A DNA stretch of 64,000 nt from Streptomyces lydicus (GCF_000717345.1 NZ_JNZA01000017.1:62001-126000); one strand, 5' to 3'; shown: positions 7,978 to 16,911, counted from the first letter of the stretch. Numbers and translations are program-made. Notes: generated by a model from the sequence alone, not told the origin.

Positions 7978-8811
7978 ATGTCAGTGGTGGCGTACAGACT
8001 GTGGGGCATGACTTTGGTGACCGCACATGATTACGCCTGGATACGTTCCTCCCCGGTGTTCCGCCAGGCGCTGGAGGGCGGATACGGCCTGACCCTGGTA
8101 CGGGGAGTGGTCCCCGGCGACGTACTGCGTGCGATGGGGGCGGAGCCGCAGGGCACTTGCACGGGGGTGGACGCCCTGATCGAGCAGCATCTGAACCAGC
8201 GTGGTGAGACGGACTACTGGGACGACTCTTTCATCGCGGGTGCATGCACGGTGCCGGGTACGGACGGCGACTGGACGCTCATCCTGCAGTTCGACGGCGG
8301 TGTCGGGATGCACTCGCGCTTCCTGGAGGCCCTGTCGGCGGGCGGGCGGGCCGTGACGCATTCCACCAACGGGGGCGCACCCATCGACCTGTTCCACTGG
8401 TACGAGGCCGGAGAGCTCCGGACCACTTTCGAAGGGCCCACCGCCAGGTATGGCAGCACTCCCGACGAACTGGTCCCCGTGATGCGTGAGATCGGGTTCG
8501 ACCTGGCCGAGGACGAGGACAGCACCGGCCCGAGCAGCGACACCAAAGCGGCGGTCCTCGCCCTGACCGAGCGGCTGACCGGCGTACGACTCACGGAGGA
8601 ACTCCTCAAGGACGCCGAGTATCACCTGGGGCACGTGCCGGAGGAGCCCGCCGAGGAGTGGACCAAGGTGGTCATCGACATCACCGACGCGCACGGGGAA
8701 CGGTTCTACGCGGAAGTCACCCGCGAGGAGGCCGAGGCCGCTTCGGCCCGCGCCCGGGAGAAGGCCGAGGCGCCAATCGTCGTGCGCGGGCCCTCGTCGC
8801 CCGCTCCCTGA
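7978..8811 (+). CDS. DUF6461-type protein
   Basis: A soluble protein of 267-277 residues with the pattern of DUF6461 proteins: an early AHDYAWI segment, a central WTLILQFDGGVGMHSRFLEA stretch and later DLFHWYEAGEL. No catalytic motif is visible, and the family has no assigned function that I know. Starts at ATG 7978 or ATG 8008 are both plausible; GTGGGG just before 8008 slightly favours the latter. The C-terminal 60 residues are acidic and helical. It stands alone between lipoprotein genes. Confidence 0.7.
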   Translation: MSVVAYRLWGMTLVTAHDYAWIRSSPVFRQALEGGYGLTLVRGVVPGDVLRAMGAEPQGTCTGVDALIEQHLNQRGETDYWDDSFIAGACTVPGTDGDWTLILQFDGGVGMHSRFLEALSAGGRAVTHSTNGGAPIDLFHWYEAGELRTTFEGPTARYGSTPDELVPVMREIGFDLAEDEDSTGPSSDTKAAVLALTERLTGVRLTEELLKDAEYHLGHVPEEPAEEWTKVVIDITDAHGERFYAEVTREEAEAASARAREKAEAPIVVRGPSSPAP

Positions 8812-8893
8812 CAGGCCATGCCGGAAGAACTCTGCCTCGCAAAATGGGCAGTTGACTGGTCTGAGGCCAAGCCGATCGTCGTTGTGGGTAGGG

Positions 8894-9082
8894 TCAGGAG
8901 ACACGTACGTTGACTGCCGTGCGCATGGCGTCGGCCTGGTTCTGGTGGCCGCGAAGCCGGTACTTGCGCACGACATCGTCCAGGGCCTGGACCAGAGGGG
9001 AGAAGTCCTCCGACTCTGCCACCGCCGCCCTCCACCGGCCCGAATGCGCCAGGGCCCCGACCAGCAGGTGCGCGTGCGCCAT
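8894..9082 (-). pseudogene. Short hypothetical gene or C-terminal fragment
   Basis: The frame reads MAHAHLLVGALAHSGRW, AAVAESEDFSPLVQALDDVV, RKYRLRGHQNQADAMRTAVN and VRVS, a helical composition with natural-looking codon use. The frame continues upstream of the ATG (IGWQKL) without a ribosome site, so this looks like the tail of a longer protein whose front part is gone. I do not recognise the family. Confidence 0.4.
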
Positions 9083-9120
9083 CAGTTTTTGCCAGCCGAT
9101 CGGGACTACGGGGCCGCGGC

Positions 9121-9693
9121 TCAGGTCAGTGCGGACTTCAGCGCCGAGGCAGCGTCTCCTGAACTGGCGGCAGGGATCTTCCAGCGGAAGGCGTCACCGT
9201 GGCCGTCGACATAGACGAGGGTGCCGCCCTTCTCGGAGTTGGTTATGTCGAAGGCGACGGTGTTTCTGCGGAAGGTGTGGGGCTGGACGGTAGGCCCGCC
9301 GTCATGGAAGCCGATGGGAGCGATCCTTGCCGCACCCTTGCTGTTTCCCGCCTTGACGGTGTGCCCGTTGGGAGCCTGCCAGCGGAAGCCTCCTTTGCTG
9401 GTCGCTGCCGTCACCTTGGTATCAGTCCGGTTCTCGGCGCTGAAGGCGACGACGGCGTAGAGACCGTGCTCCGGGGTGCCTGTGCTGGCCTTGTTGACGT
9501 AGACCACGGTGTCTGGAGTGATTCGCACAGCACCCTTCCCGCCGACGCCGACGGTATCGGCGCCCTGTCTCAAACTGAGCACAGTGCGCGGAGTCGGCTC
9601 GGGCTTGGCTTGGTCATTGCCATCGGTACAGGCGGTGAGAAGACCAAGGCACCAGACGGTGATGAGTGTGGTTGCTGTGCTGGTGTGGCGCAT
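9121..9693 (-). CDS. Putative secreted lipoprotein (DUF4352-like)
   Basis: This 190-residue protein begins with a signal peptide ending in LGLLTAC, with Cys22 as the lipidated residue. A beta-rich domain follows (VVYVNKAS, YAVVAFSAENRTDTKVTAAT and VAFDITNSEKGGTLVYVDG). This pattern, a conserved VAFSAENR strand plus a late F-D-I/V strand, resembles the Ig-like DUF4352 fold of exported proteins. It has no operon partner. The role is unknown. Confidence 0.7.
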   Translation of the reverse strand: MRHTSTATTLITVWCLGLLTACTDGNDQAKPEPTPRTVLSLRQGADTVGVGGKGAVRITPDTVVYVNKASTGTPEHGLYAVVAFSAENRTDTKVTAATSKGGFRWQAPNGHTVKAGNSKGAARIAPIGFHDGGPTVQPHTFRRNTVAFDITNSEKGGTLVYVDGHGDAFRWKIPAASSGDAASALKSALT

Positions 9694-9865
9694 GATTCCT
9701 CCGAGCAGCCGCAGACGAAGCAGTCAAGGTTCCTTCCACAGCAGCATGTCAGCCAGATCATCCGGCCAGGGAGCAACGGGATAACGTGCTCCCACGACTC
9801 ATCAGGCACGAGAGTTGAGTACGGGTGCTCATGCGCTTCACCACCAGGCGCGGCACCCTGCACCC

Positions 9866-10264
9866 ATGACCGACACCGTTGCCGCCCGGGAACGCCGGCG
9901 CCCCTGGTCGCACAGAACACGCCTGGGCGTCGACCTCGCCCTCGCGATCCCGCTCTTCCTGGTGGAGACCGCGTGGCTCGTGCTGGACTGGATATACGGC
10001 CTTGGCCTGGAGGTATGGGCCGCGCAGGGTGACCGAGCACGGATCGACGCGGCCGGCCTCGCGCACATCGAGGGCGTACGGATGCTGCTGATCGCCGTAC
10101 TCATCCTGGCAGTCCTCGCGGGAATCTTCCGTGCGCGCTGGACGGTGATCGCACACCTGCTGGTGGCCGTCCTGGCGGGCGGAGTACTGACGATCTCCCA
10201 GCTGGAATGGGCGCACAGCCACACCTCGTCACCCGCTTGCATCCGCTACAGCGCGAACTGCTGA
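9866..10264 (+). CDS. Small integral membrane protein
   Basis: The 132-residue product starts at ATG 9866 (MTDTVAARERRRPWSHRTRL). It has about three hydrophobic segments: roughly residues 22-45, 70-86 and 92-112. Positive charge is concentrated before the first segment, which suggests a cytoplasmic N-terminus. I do not recognise a family. The ribosome site is weak, so the start is provisional. Confidence 0.6.
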   Translation: MTDTVAARERRRPWSHRTRLGVDLALAIPLFLVETAWLVLDWIYGLGLEVWAAQGDRARIDAAGLAHIEGVRMLLIAVLILAVLAGIFRARWTVIAHLLVAVLAGGVLTISQLEWAHSHTSSPACIRYSANC

Positions 10265-10754
10265 AACAGCCGGACGCGAACCGCCACGTTGCTGCCTGCG
10301 GCAGCCAAACGGTTGCTGATCGGGCCGGAGCCGAACCACCCGAGAGGGACCCCAAGTCCAGCCCCGCTCGGCGACCGCCACGTGGACGTGCCGTACCTGC
10401 GTCCGAGCGGCGTCGTACCGGACCGGGAGTCGAGCCGATGACCTGCGTGCCGGACGCACTCTCTGCGTGTACCTCGGCGCGCCGAACGATCGGCGTCGGC
10501 CTGGGCATCACCCTGGCCCTGGCCAGCGCCATGACGGTGGCTGCCCCCGCCTGGCTCGGCAGCTGACGTAACCTCGGCGGAACGTCAATGTCGAGGTCAC
10601 CTCCGCGCAGTCCCGCTGCCTACGCACCAGGAGCACGCTCCTGCCGAGTCCGCGGCTCGTGACCGCAGGCGGTCACCTCCGACTGCCCTGCCCAGGAGCT
10701 GATCTGACGGCTCGTGCTGCTCCACAGGGTGTGCCCGCTGGCATGATGTGGGCC
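10265..10754 (+). other. Mostly non-coding gap with one possible small ORF
   Basis: The only candidate gene is ATG 10438 to 10566, a 42-residue frame (MTCVPDALSACTSARRTIGV, then a hydrophobic stretch GLGITLALASAMTVAAPAWL) with GGGAG about 8 bases upstream. It could encode a one-helix membrane peptide. Nothing else is supported. Confidence 0.3.
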
Positions 10755-11582
10755 ATGACCCGCACCGCTCGCCGCATGTTCGAGCTCCTGGAGCCGATCT
10801 GCCTGGTCACCTACTTCGCCGACGAGTGCAACGAGGAGCTGGCCGCGCTCGGCCACCGCACTTACTGGGACGGCTACTTCGCCAGCCGGGCCGCGCCGCT
10901 GGGGCGGGTGCCGGCGCAGGTCGTGCACGCGGCCTTCTACAGCTTCGCCGACGGGGAGGTCGCGCGGCACATCCCGAGCGCGTGGGAGACGATCCCGCCC
11001 GAGGCGTCCGTCGCCGCGCGGGAGCGGGGCAGCGCGGCCTCCGTACGGCGGATCCTCGGCGACGAGCTGGCCGACTCCCCGGGCCTGGTGCGCGCCGCCG
11101 ACCTGACCACCAAAGCCGCGACGAATGCGCCCATGGAAGGCCGGGTGATGTACGCCGGGATGCGCTCCCTTCCGGTGCCGAGCGATCCGGTCGCCCGGCT
11201 GTGGCATTCCGCGACCATGCTGCGCGAGCACCGCGCTGACGGGCACGTCGCCGCCCTCGTCGGCGCGCGCATCGGCGGCACGGAGGCTCACGTGCTCTCC
11301 GCGCTGGAGATGGGCATCCACCCGCCGGAGTCGTTCGGGCGGATCCATCACCTGCCGAAGGAGCGGCTGGCCGCGGTCATGGACGGCTTGCGCGAGCGCG
11401 GGCTCGTCGACACCGACGGCCGGTTCACCGACGCCGGCCGTGAGACCAAGCAGCGCATCGAAGCCCTCACCGACGAGCTCGCGGCCCCGCCGTACGACGC
11501 CCTGTCTCCCGCCGAGCTCGACGAGCTGGTCGCCGAGCTCGAACCCATCACCGCGACGTTGGTGGCCGCGGGGTCGCAGTGA
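10755..11582 (+). CDS. SCO6745-type (SalK-like) hypothetical protein
   Basis: This 275-residue soluble protein matches the Streptomyces family annotated after SCO6745, or as SalK-like. It shows the conserved opening RRMFELLEPICLVTYFADEC, a central GRVMYAGMRSLPVP segment and a winged-helix-like end (LPKERLAAVMDGLRERGLVD, then TDAGRETKQRIE). The last part resembles a MarR-like wing and may bind nucleic acid. Function is unknown. The start at ATG 10755 is chosen by family-like N-terminus rather than by a clear ribosome site. Confidence 0.7.
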   Translation: MTRTARRMFELLEPICLVTYFADECNEELAALGHRTYWDGYFASRAAPLGRVPAQVVHAAFYSFADGEVARHIPSAWETIPPEASVAARERGSAASVRRILGDELADSPGLVRAADLTTKAATNAPMEGRVMYAGMRSLPVPSDPVARLWHSATMLREHRADGHVAALVGARIGGTEAHVLSALEMGIHPPESFGRIHHLPKERLAAVMDGLRERGLVDTDGRFTDAGRETKQRIEALTDELAAPPYDALSPAELDELVAELEPITATLVAAGSQ

Positions 11583-11866
11583 CGAGAAGCGACTGACGGG
11601 GCGAGGAGTCCGCCGGCCGGTATGGCGACTTGTCGACGAGCCGTGCGATCTCGTCGCGGCCATGGTCCGGCCCGGCACCCGCGCTCGTCGGCGGTCACGA
11701 CTACCGAGCCCGGCGGCAACAGGCAAGGCAGGCAGCCGCTCGGCAGACGTGGATCATGACGGCCTCAGCCTGCCGCATCCGCTTCCACCTGGGCCCGGGC
11801 CGTGCTGCGGCAGCGGGCCCGGGCGCTCACGGGGATTCCGGAGGGCGGCCACAACGACCGAACAGT

Positions 11867-12784
11867 TCACGAGAGGTCGTGCCGGGCGCCGTCGGCGACG
11901 GCGTGGAGCTTGTCGGGGTTGGCCACGTTGTGGATGGTCGAGATGCGGCCCTCCGGGTCGAAGTCGAAGGTCAGCGTGGCGACCACGCGGTCCGGGCCGC
12001 GGAAGACCACGCCCGGGCCGCCGTTGATCCAGGTGAGCTCTGCCCGCATCTGCCCGGGCTCGATGCCCTGGTAGGTCACGGTGCCGAGCCCGGCGAACCA
12101 ACGGGCCACGGTCTCCAGGCCGACGACCGGTTTGAGGGCCTGGCGGACCTTGCCGCCGCCATCGGTCCACAGCGTCACGTCCGGGGAGAGCAGCTCCATG
12201 AGGGTGTTGATGTCGCCGCCCGTAGTTGCCGCGAAGAAGCGCTCGGTGACCTCGCGTTGGCGGGCGCGGTCCGCGGTGAAACGGGGTCGGCGGGCCTGGA
12301 CGTGCCCGCGGGCGCGGTGCGCGGCCTGCCGGACCGCCGGCTCCGAGCGTTCCACCGCCTCCGCGATCTCCGCGTAGCTGAAGGCGAAGACCTCCTTCAG
12401 CACGAAGACCGCGCGCTCCAGGGGGCTCAGCGTCTCCAGGACGACCAGCAGGGCCATGGAGACCGAGTCCGCCGCGGCGACGCCGTCGGCGGTGTCCGGG
12501 CCGGTCAGGATCGGCTCGGGGAGCCATGGCCCGACGTAGGTCTCACGCTGGTGGCGGGTCGAACGCAGCCGCTCCATCGCCAGGTTGGAGACGATCCGGG
12601 TCAGATATGCCTTGGGGTCGGCGACCTGTGAACGGTCAGCCGCCGACCACTTGAGCCAGGCATCCTGGACCACGTCCTCGGCGTCGGCGGCGGTGCCGAG
12701 GAGGCGGTAGGCGACGGAGAAGAGCAGGGTGCGGTACTGCTGGAAGGCGAGCTGGTCGGGGCCGGCCTGCTGCGGCTGGGTCAC
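11867..12784 (-). CDS. ECF41-type sigma factor with SnoaL-like C-terminal domain
   Basis: The 305-residue protein has sigma regions 2 (AYRLLGTAADAEDVVQDAWL) and 4 (FAFSYAEIAEAVERSEPAVR). A SnoaL/NTF2-like domain of about 100 residues follows (REVTERFFAATTGGDINTLM onward). The motifs WLPEP in the linker and DGGGK in the SnoaL part mark group ECF41, in which the C-terminal domain itself controls activity instead of an anti-sigma factor. Start GTG 12784 overlaps the stop of the upstream oxidoreductase as GTGA, so the two are coupled. ECF41 genes typically neighbour an oxidoreductase, carboxymuconolactone decarboxylase or epimerase, which fits here. Confidence 0.92.
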   Translation of the reverse strand: MTQPQQAGPDQLAFQQYRTLLFSVAYRLLGTAADAEDVVQDAWLKWSAADRSQVADPKAYLTRIVSNLAMERLRSTRHQRETYVGPWLPEPILTGPDTADGVAAADSVSMALLVVLETLSPLERAVFVLKEVFAFSYAEIAEAVERSEPAVRQAAHRARGHVQARRPRFTADRARQREVTERFFAATTGGDINTLMELLSPDVTLWTDGGGKVRQALKPVVGLETVARWFAGLGTVTYQGIEPGQMRAELTWINGGPGVVFRGPDRVVATLTFDFDPEGRISTIHNVANPDKLHAVADGARHDLS

Positions 12785-13974
12785 TTGGCGCTCCGAATCC
12801 GGGTGTAGCGGCCGCCGTGCGGCCAGAACGCGCCCGAGGCGGGCATCTTCTTCATGCGGGCGAAGGTCGGCCACGGCGCGGCGGTGACCGTCTCCTTGTA
12901 CTTCGCGGCCCGCTTGCCGGTCAGCACGATCCGGCGCGGGCTGTCGTCGGGGTGGGTGAACTGCACGACGGCGTCGTTCCGGCCCAGGCTGACGGGCGTG
13001 TGGTAGTAGCCGAAGCGGAAGGGCTTGGGCTCCTTACCGGCCAGTACCCGCAGGATCGAGAGGGCCGCGTGCACGCCCGTGGGCATGCCGCCCTGGCAGG
13101 TCCCGTGCATCACGCCGTAGCCCTGACGGATCGCCGCCGCATCGCCCACGGCGTAGACGTCCGGGTGGGAGACCGAGCGCAGTGCGCTGTCGGTGACCAC
13201 CCGGCCGCGCTCGTCGACGGTCAGGCCCGCGGCGCCGGCCAGCGGCGAGACGCGGGTGCCGCTGGTCCACAGCACCGCGGCCACCGGGATGCTGGAGCCG
13301 TCCGCGAGCTCGACGCTGTCCGGCAGCACCTTGGCCACCTCGACGCCGCTGCGCACCCGCACGCCGAGCCGGGCGAGCGCCGAGTCCAGGTGGGCCTTGG
13401 CCTTCGGGTGCATGCTCGCGCCCGGCTCCTGCCGGCCCAGCAGCACGACCTGGAGCCCCGGGTGCCGCTCGGCGATCTCCGCGGCGGCCTCGACGCCGGT
13501 GAGGCCGCTGCCGCCGACCACGACGGTCCCGCCGTCGAGCCGGGTCAGCCGGTCGGCGAGGAGGGCGGCGTCCTCCGGGCTGTTGAGGGTGTAGGCGTGG
13601 TCGTCCACCCCGGGGACGGCCGCGGTGTTCGCGATGCTGCCCAGGCCGTAGACCAGGGTGTCGTAGCGCAGGACCCGGTCGTCGTCGATCCGGACGGTCT
13701 TCGCCTCGGCGTCCACGGCGGTGACCCAGCCGCGGACGAAGCCGGCGCCGGTGCCGTCCAGCAACTCCGGGATGTTCATCTCGGCCGTCTCCTGGCCGGT
13801 GGCAGTCATGTGCAGTCGGAGCCGCTCGGTGAAGGTGTCGTAGGGGTTGACCAGCGTCACTCGCAGGTTCCCGCGCTTCCTGGTGCGGGCCGCGAGCTGG
13901 ATCGCGGCGGAGAGCCCGGCGTAGCCGGCACCCAGGACCAGGACCTCGTGCTGCTGCGCTGCTGTCCCGTTCAT
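12781..13974 (-). CDS. NAD(P)/FAD-dependent oxidoreductase (NDH-2-like)
   Basis: The 397-residue enzyme carries the FAD-binding GAGYAGLSAA motif at the N-terminus. A second nucleotide-binding motif VVGGSGLTGVEAAAEI lies near residue 165, and the late FAD motif VYAVGDAAAI follows. The layout is that of the pyridine nucleotide-disulfide/type II NADH dehydrogenase class, and the substrate is unknown. Start ATG 13974 has AAAGAGG about 10 bases upstream. It is the first gene of a two-gene operon with the ECF41 sigma factor, which probably activates this operon. A Crp-like palindrome lies about 90 bases upstream. Confidence 0.9.
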   Translation of the reverse strand: MNGTAAQQHEVLVLGAGYAGLSAAIQLAARTRKRGNLRVTLVNPYDTFTERLRLHMTATGQETAEMNIPELLDGTGAGFVRGWVTAVDAEAKTVRIDDDRVLRYDTLVYGLGSIANTAAVPGVDDHAYTLNSPEDAALLADRLTRLDGGTVVVGGSGLTGVEAAAEIAERHPGLQVVLLGRQEPGASMHPKAKAHLDSALARLGVRVRSGVEVAKVLPDSVELADGSSIPVAAVLWTSGTRVSPLAGAAGLTVDERGRVVTDSALRSVSHPDVYAVGDAAAIRQGYGVMHGTCQGGMPTGVHAALSILRVLAGKEPKPFRFGYYHTPVSLGRNDAVVQFTHPDDSPRRIVLTGKRAAKYKETVTAAPWPTFARMKKMPASGAFWPHGGRYTRIRSAK

Positions 13975-14063
13975 CGCTCTGCTGCCTCTTTCGTGTTGAT
14001 CGTTCCCGCTGTGCGGACGACCACCAGACGCAAGCTGCCCTTCCGTTCGTGACGTGGGGCCGA

Positions 14064-14079
14064 TGTGACCCGCGTCACC
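14064..14079. promoter_or_regulatory. Crp-like palindrome upstream of the oxidoreductase/ECF41 operon
   Basis: TGTGACCCGCGTCACC fits the general TGTGA-N6-TCACA pattern with one mismatch and the Streptomyces Crp pattern GTG-N6-G-N-CAC exactly. It lies 90 bp before the oxidoreductase start codon. Binding by Crp is inference; any dimeric CRP/FNR-type factor could use it. Confidence 0.5.
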
Positions 14080-14546
14080 TCGCGAAGGCGTAGCGGCGCG
14101 CGCGGCATGAGCCCCCCGAGCACCGCGACGCGCAGCATTCAACCATGATCGACTGATCGACCGGCTTCGCACGGAAACTGACGGAACACCAGAGCCCCAC
14201 GACAGCGGCAGGGCCCGATGCTTGCATGCCCCCGCGAGCACGGCCGCCTTTACGCCGACTGTCCGGGCGGTGGCCGACAGGCTCCTGGACCCGCTTGGCG
14301 GCAACCCGCACACGATCAGAAACTCCGGCTCGGCCGGTCACCGAAGCCGGCGGCACCTGGAGCCGGTCCGCGCCCGGCGATCACTCTCGATGAAACTCAG
14401 AGCGCCATTCACCTGAGCTGCGCAGAAGTCCATAACTACAGCCACGCCACCGGATACGCGAACAGCATCACCATGCTCGACTGCACCGAGGGCGAAGTAT
14501 TGTTCGACACCGTCCTGGTCCAGAACACCGCGGAGTGGCAGACGAC
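14080..14546 (+). other. Gap; possible gene fragment abutting the SUKH gene
   Basis: No complete gene is visible. From about 14400 a frame reads SAIHLSCAEVHNYSHATGYA, NSITMLDCTEGEVLFDTVLV and QNTAEWQTTC. It stops at TGA 14551-14553, overlapping the ATG of the next gene. Its third codon positions are GC-rich, so it may be the tail of a lost coding sequence. I do not recognise it. Confidence 0.35.
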
Positions 14547-15089
14547 ATGCTGAGGGTCGAAGAGTTGGAGGCCGTGTTTCCGGCGATCACGCCGTGGCGG
14601 GTGGCGGCGGGCCGCAGCGTGGACTGGGCTGCCCTCGAGGCGGCCCTCGGGACGGCGCTGCCCTCGGACTTCCGCTCTCTGGCGGAGGCGTATCCGGTCC
14701 TGGTCGTCGACGACTTCCTCATGGTGTCCTCTCCGACGCCCGGTGCCGAGGCGTTGTGGGGATCCGCGCGCCGGGAGGACGAGATCCTTCAGGATCTGTA
14801 CGAGATGGGCGATACCGAGGGCTACGTCCCCTTCCCGCAGCCGGGGGGCCTCATCTCCTGGGCGGAGTCCAATTCGGGGGACTCGTTCTACTGGAGGACG
14901 GGCCCCGCGGACCCGGACGCATGGCCGGTGGTCGTCCGCGGAGACAACGGCGACTGGTCGGAGTTCCCGGTCGGTGCCGTCGAGTTCCTGGCCGGCGTGT
15001 ACGGGCGCACCATCGACGTGCCGGGCATGCCCAAAGGCTTCCCCAGCGACGACCCGAAGGTGCTGGGCCTGAGCGACCGCATCGACTGA
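14547..15089 (+). CDS. SMI1/KNR4 (SUKH) family protein
   Basis: The 180-residue protein shows the SUKH fold pattern: TALPSDFRSLAEAYPVLVVD, then FPQPGGLISWAESNSGDSFY with the typical W and D residues, then WPVVVRG. Bacterial SUKH proteins are mostly immunity proteins against contact-dependent or polymorphic toxins. Start ATG 14547 is preferred (GGAG 11 bases upstream) over GTG 14535. No toxin gene is adjacent, only a possible coding fragment whose stop overlaps this start, so it may be an orphan immunity gene. Confidence 0.8.
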   Translation: MLRVEELEAVFPAITPWRVAAGRSVDWAALEAALGTALPSDFRSLAEAYPVLVVDDFLMVSSPTPGAEALWGSARREDEILQDLYEMGDTEGYVPFPQPGGLISWAESNSGDSFYWRTGPADPDAWPVVVRGDNGDWSEFPVGAVEFLAGVYGRTIDVPGMPKGFPSDDPKVLGLSDRID

Positions 15090-15189
15090 CCGGCACCTGA
15101 ACCGCAGGCACATGCACCACATCGCCATCGCCGGATAGACAGACCGGGCTGCCAGAGCGCCTGGCTGCCCGCACCGATCCGGAGATCAT

Positions 15190-15204
15190 TTACGGGACAG
15201 CCCT
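15190..15204 (-). repeat. Solo IS-end-like sequence (copy 1)
   Basis: On the minus strand this reads AGGGCTGTCCCGTAA, identical over 15 bases to 37959-37973. It lies exactly where an integrase reading frame breaks off. Similar sequences are the terminal repeats of Streptomyces IS5-type elements as far as I recall, so this is read as a leftover IS end. Confidence 0.55.
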
Positions 15205-15400
15205 TAGTAGAGGGGGTTGGTGGCGAAATGGCAGAAGGAGCGAATGGCCGCGGAATACGAGCGGAGCGTCGAGCGCTTCCGAATACACAAGGAGCGCACG
15301 CAATGAGCGCACGTCACCGAGCCATTCGTCCACCATGGCCGGCGTCCACTGCCAGTGAATTCGGTTGTGGCGGGCCCGGTGAGCCGGTGAGGTGCTCCTA
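15205..15400 (-). pseudogene. Truncated tyrosine recombinase (integrase) N-terminal fragment
   Basis: The minus strand encodes WQWTPAMVDEWLGDVRSL and then, in another frame, RKRSTLRSYSAAIRSFCHF followed by ATNPLY and a stop. This is the SAM-like core-binding domain of actinobacterial site-specific integrases. A frameshift separates the two halves, and the gene ends abruptly at an IS-end-like sequence (15190-15204). The catalytic domain is missing. The rest of the 15090-15399 gap holds nothing recognisable. Confidence 0.6.
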
Positions 15401-16713
15401 TGGACGGTGCCAAAGCGCAGGCGCAACGGGCGAGGGCAGAAAGTGCCCGTAGGGTCACGCCGCGACCGGCTCCATGGCACAGGTCGGCGGTGCTCGTAGC
15501 CCTCATGCTGGCTGCCTTCACCTTCAACACTGCGGAGAACCTGCCGGTCGGGCTCCTGGAGCTCATCTCCCAAAGCCTGCGGGTGTCCGTGTCGGCGGTC
15601 GGCCTCTTGGTCACCGGTTACGGCGTGATGGTGGCCGTCGCGTCTCTGCCGCTCGCCCACGTCACGCGGGCCGTCCCCCGACGTCATGTGCTCACGGCAC
15701 TGCTGGCCGCGCTCGTTGTGTCCAGTCTGGTCGCGGCGCTGGCCACGTCCTATGGCTTGCTCCTCGTGGCGCGGCTGCTGACCGCGCTCGCCCAGGCGCT
15801 GTTCTGGGCCGTGATGGGACCGGTCGCGGTGGGGCTGTTCGCGCCCGAGGTCCGTGGGCGCGTGGTCGGGGCGCTGTCCGTCGCCGGTTCGCTCGCCCTT
15901 GTGCTCGGTGTTCCCGCGGGGACCTGGCTGGGGCAGCAGAGCCACTGGCAGGTGCCGGTCGCCGTGCTCGCGGGTCTGGGGCTCATCTCACTCGTGACGA
16001 TTGCCGTTCTGCTGCCGACCTCGCGTCCGGAAGAAGAGCATGCCGCCTACGGAACCAGTCCCGACGCCCGCCGGTTCGGGACCGTGCTGGCGGCCGGGGC
16101 CCTGTCCGCCACTGGCGCGTTCGCGGGATACACCTACATCGTGACGTTCCTGGGCGACGTGAGCGGGTTCTCCCCGAGCACGGTCAGCGCCCTGTTCGTG
16201 GTTTTCGGTGTTGCGTGTCTGGCCGGGGTGAGCATCACCGGGGTACTGCTGGATCGCGTTCCGCACGCCGCGCTGACCACTGCCGTGGCCACGCAGGCGG
16301 TGGGCATGCTCGGCTTGTACGCGGCCGGTGCCCGCCCGGTGGCGGCGGTGGTGTTCCTGGTGCTGATGGGCGGTGCACTGGGGCCGGTGTTCATGACCAC
16401 CCAGAACGAGATGCTGCATTGCGCACCGGGCCGTACGGATATCGCCCTCGCGGCGAACTCCGGCGCGTACAACGCCGGTATCGCGGCGGGCGCCGCGCTC
16501 GGGGGAGTGGTCCTGCAACTCGCCGACGTGCGGGGCGCGTTCCTCGTCGGCGGGCTGCTGACCGTCGGCGCCTGCGCGGTGCTGCTCGGCGGGCGGCTGC
16601 TGCCTGGGGCGCCACTTCGCGCTCCTGCGGCCAGCTCTCGGTTGACGGCCTGCGCTGACGAGACCGGCCTTACGTCCCTTAGTCAGGCACACCCATCTGA
16701 CCTGGGCAGATAG
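15400..16713 (+). CDS. MFS exporter (DHA1/AraJ-SotB type)
   Basis: The 437-residue protein has 12 predicted membrane segments between residues 25 and 410. Motif A-like residues lie in the loop LAHVTRAVPRRHVLTAL, and the conserved ENLPVGLLELIS opening is typical of the DHA1 drug or sugar efflux group. Its likely role is proton-coupled export of a small molecule. Start ATG 15400 has GAGGTG 6 bases upstream. It stands alone; the substrate is unknown. Confidence 0.88.
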   Translation: MDGAKAQAQRARAESARRVTPRPAPWHRSAVLVALMLAAFTFNTAENLPVGLLELISQSLRVSVSAVGLLVTGYGVMVAVASLPLAHVTRAVPRRHVLTALLAALVVSSLVAALATSYGLLLVARLLTALAQALFWAVMGPVAVGLFAPEVRGRVVGALSVAGSLALVLGVPAGTWLGQQSHWQVPVAVLAGLGLISLVTIAVLLPTSRPEEEHAAYGTSPDARRFGTVLAAGALSATGAFAGYTYIVTFLGDVSGFSPSTVSALFVVFGVACLAGVSITGVLLDRVPHAALTTAVATQAVGMLGLYAAGARPVAAVVFLVLMGGALGPVFMTTQNEMLHCAPGRTDIALAANSGAYNAGIAAGAALGGVVLQLADVRGAFLVGGLLTVGACAVLLGGRLLPGAPLRAPAASSRLTACADETGLTSLSQAHPSDLGR

Positions 16714-16911
16714 GTGCGGAGTCCCGATGCCCCCACCCGTGCACCTTTTGCAGAGACGGTGTGGCTGCCGCCACCCGGCACAACAGGCGTCGTGCCCTCG
16801 CCGGATCGGGTGAGCGGGCGGGCCCGGCGCGGTGTTGCGAGTGGTGGGCGGCAGAAGCTCGCGTTCGGAGTGAACGCATCAATCCGGACGCGAGCGACCT
16901 GATCCGTCGAG

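Noticed and set aside
11690..11866. GGGCCCGGGC-containing hairpins between the SCO6745-like and ECF41 genes
   Set aside because: Each element is self-complementary and GC-only; pairing is ambiguous, so no terminator was called.
13975..14063. ECF41-type promoter (TGTCACA-N16-CGTC) upstream of the oxidoreductase
   Set aside because: A GGTCACA is present on the minus strand, but no CGTC lies at the required spacing.
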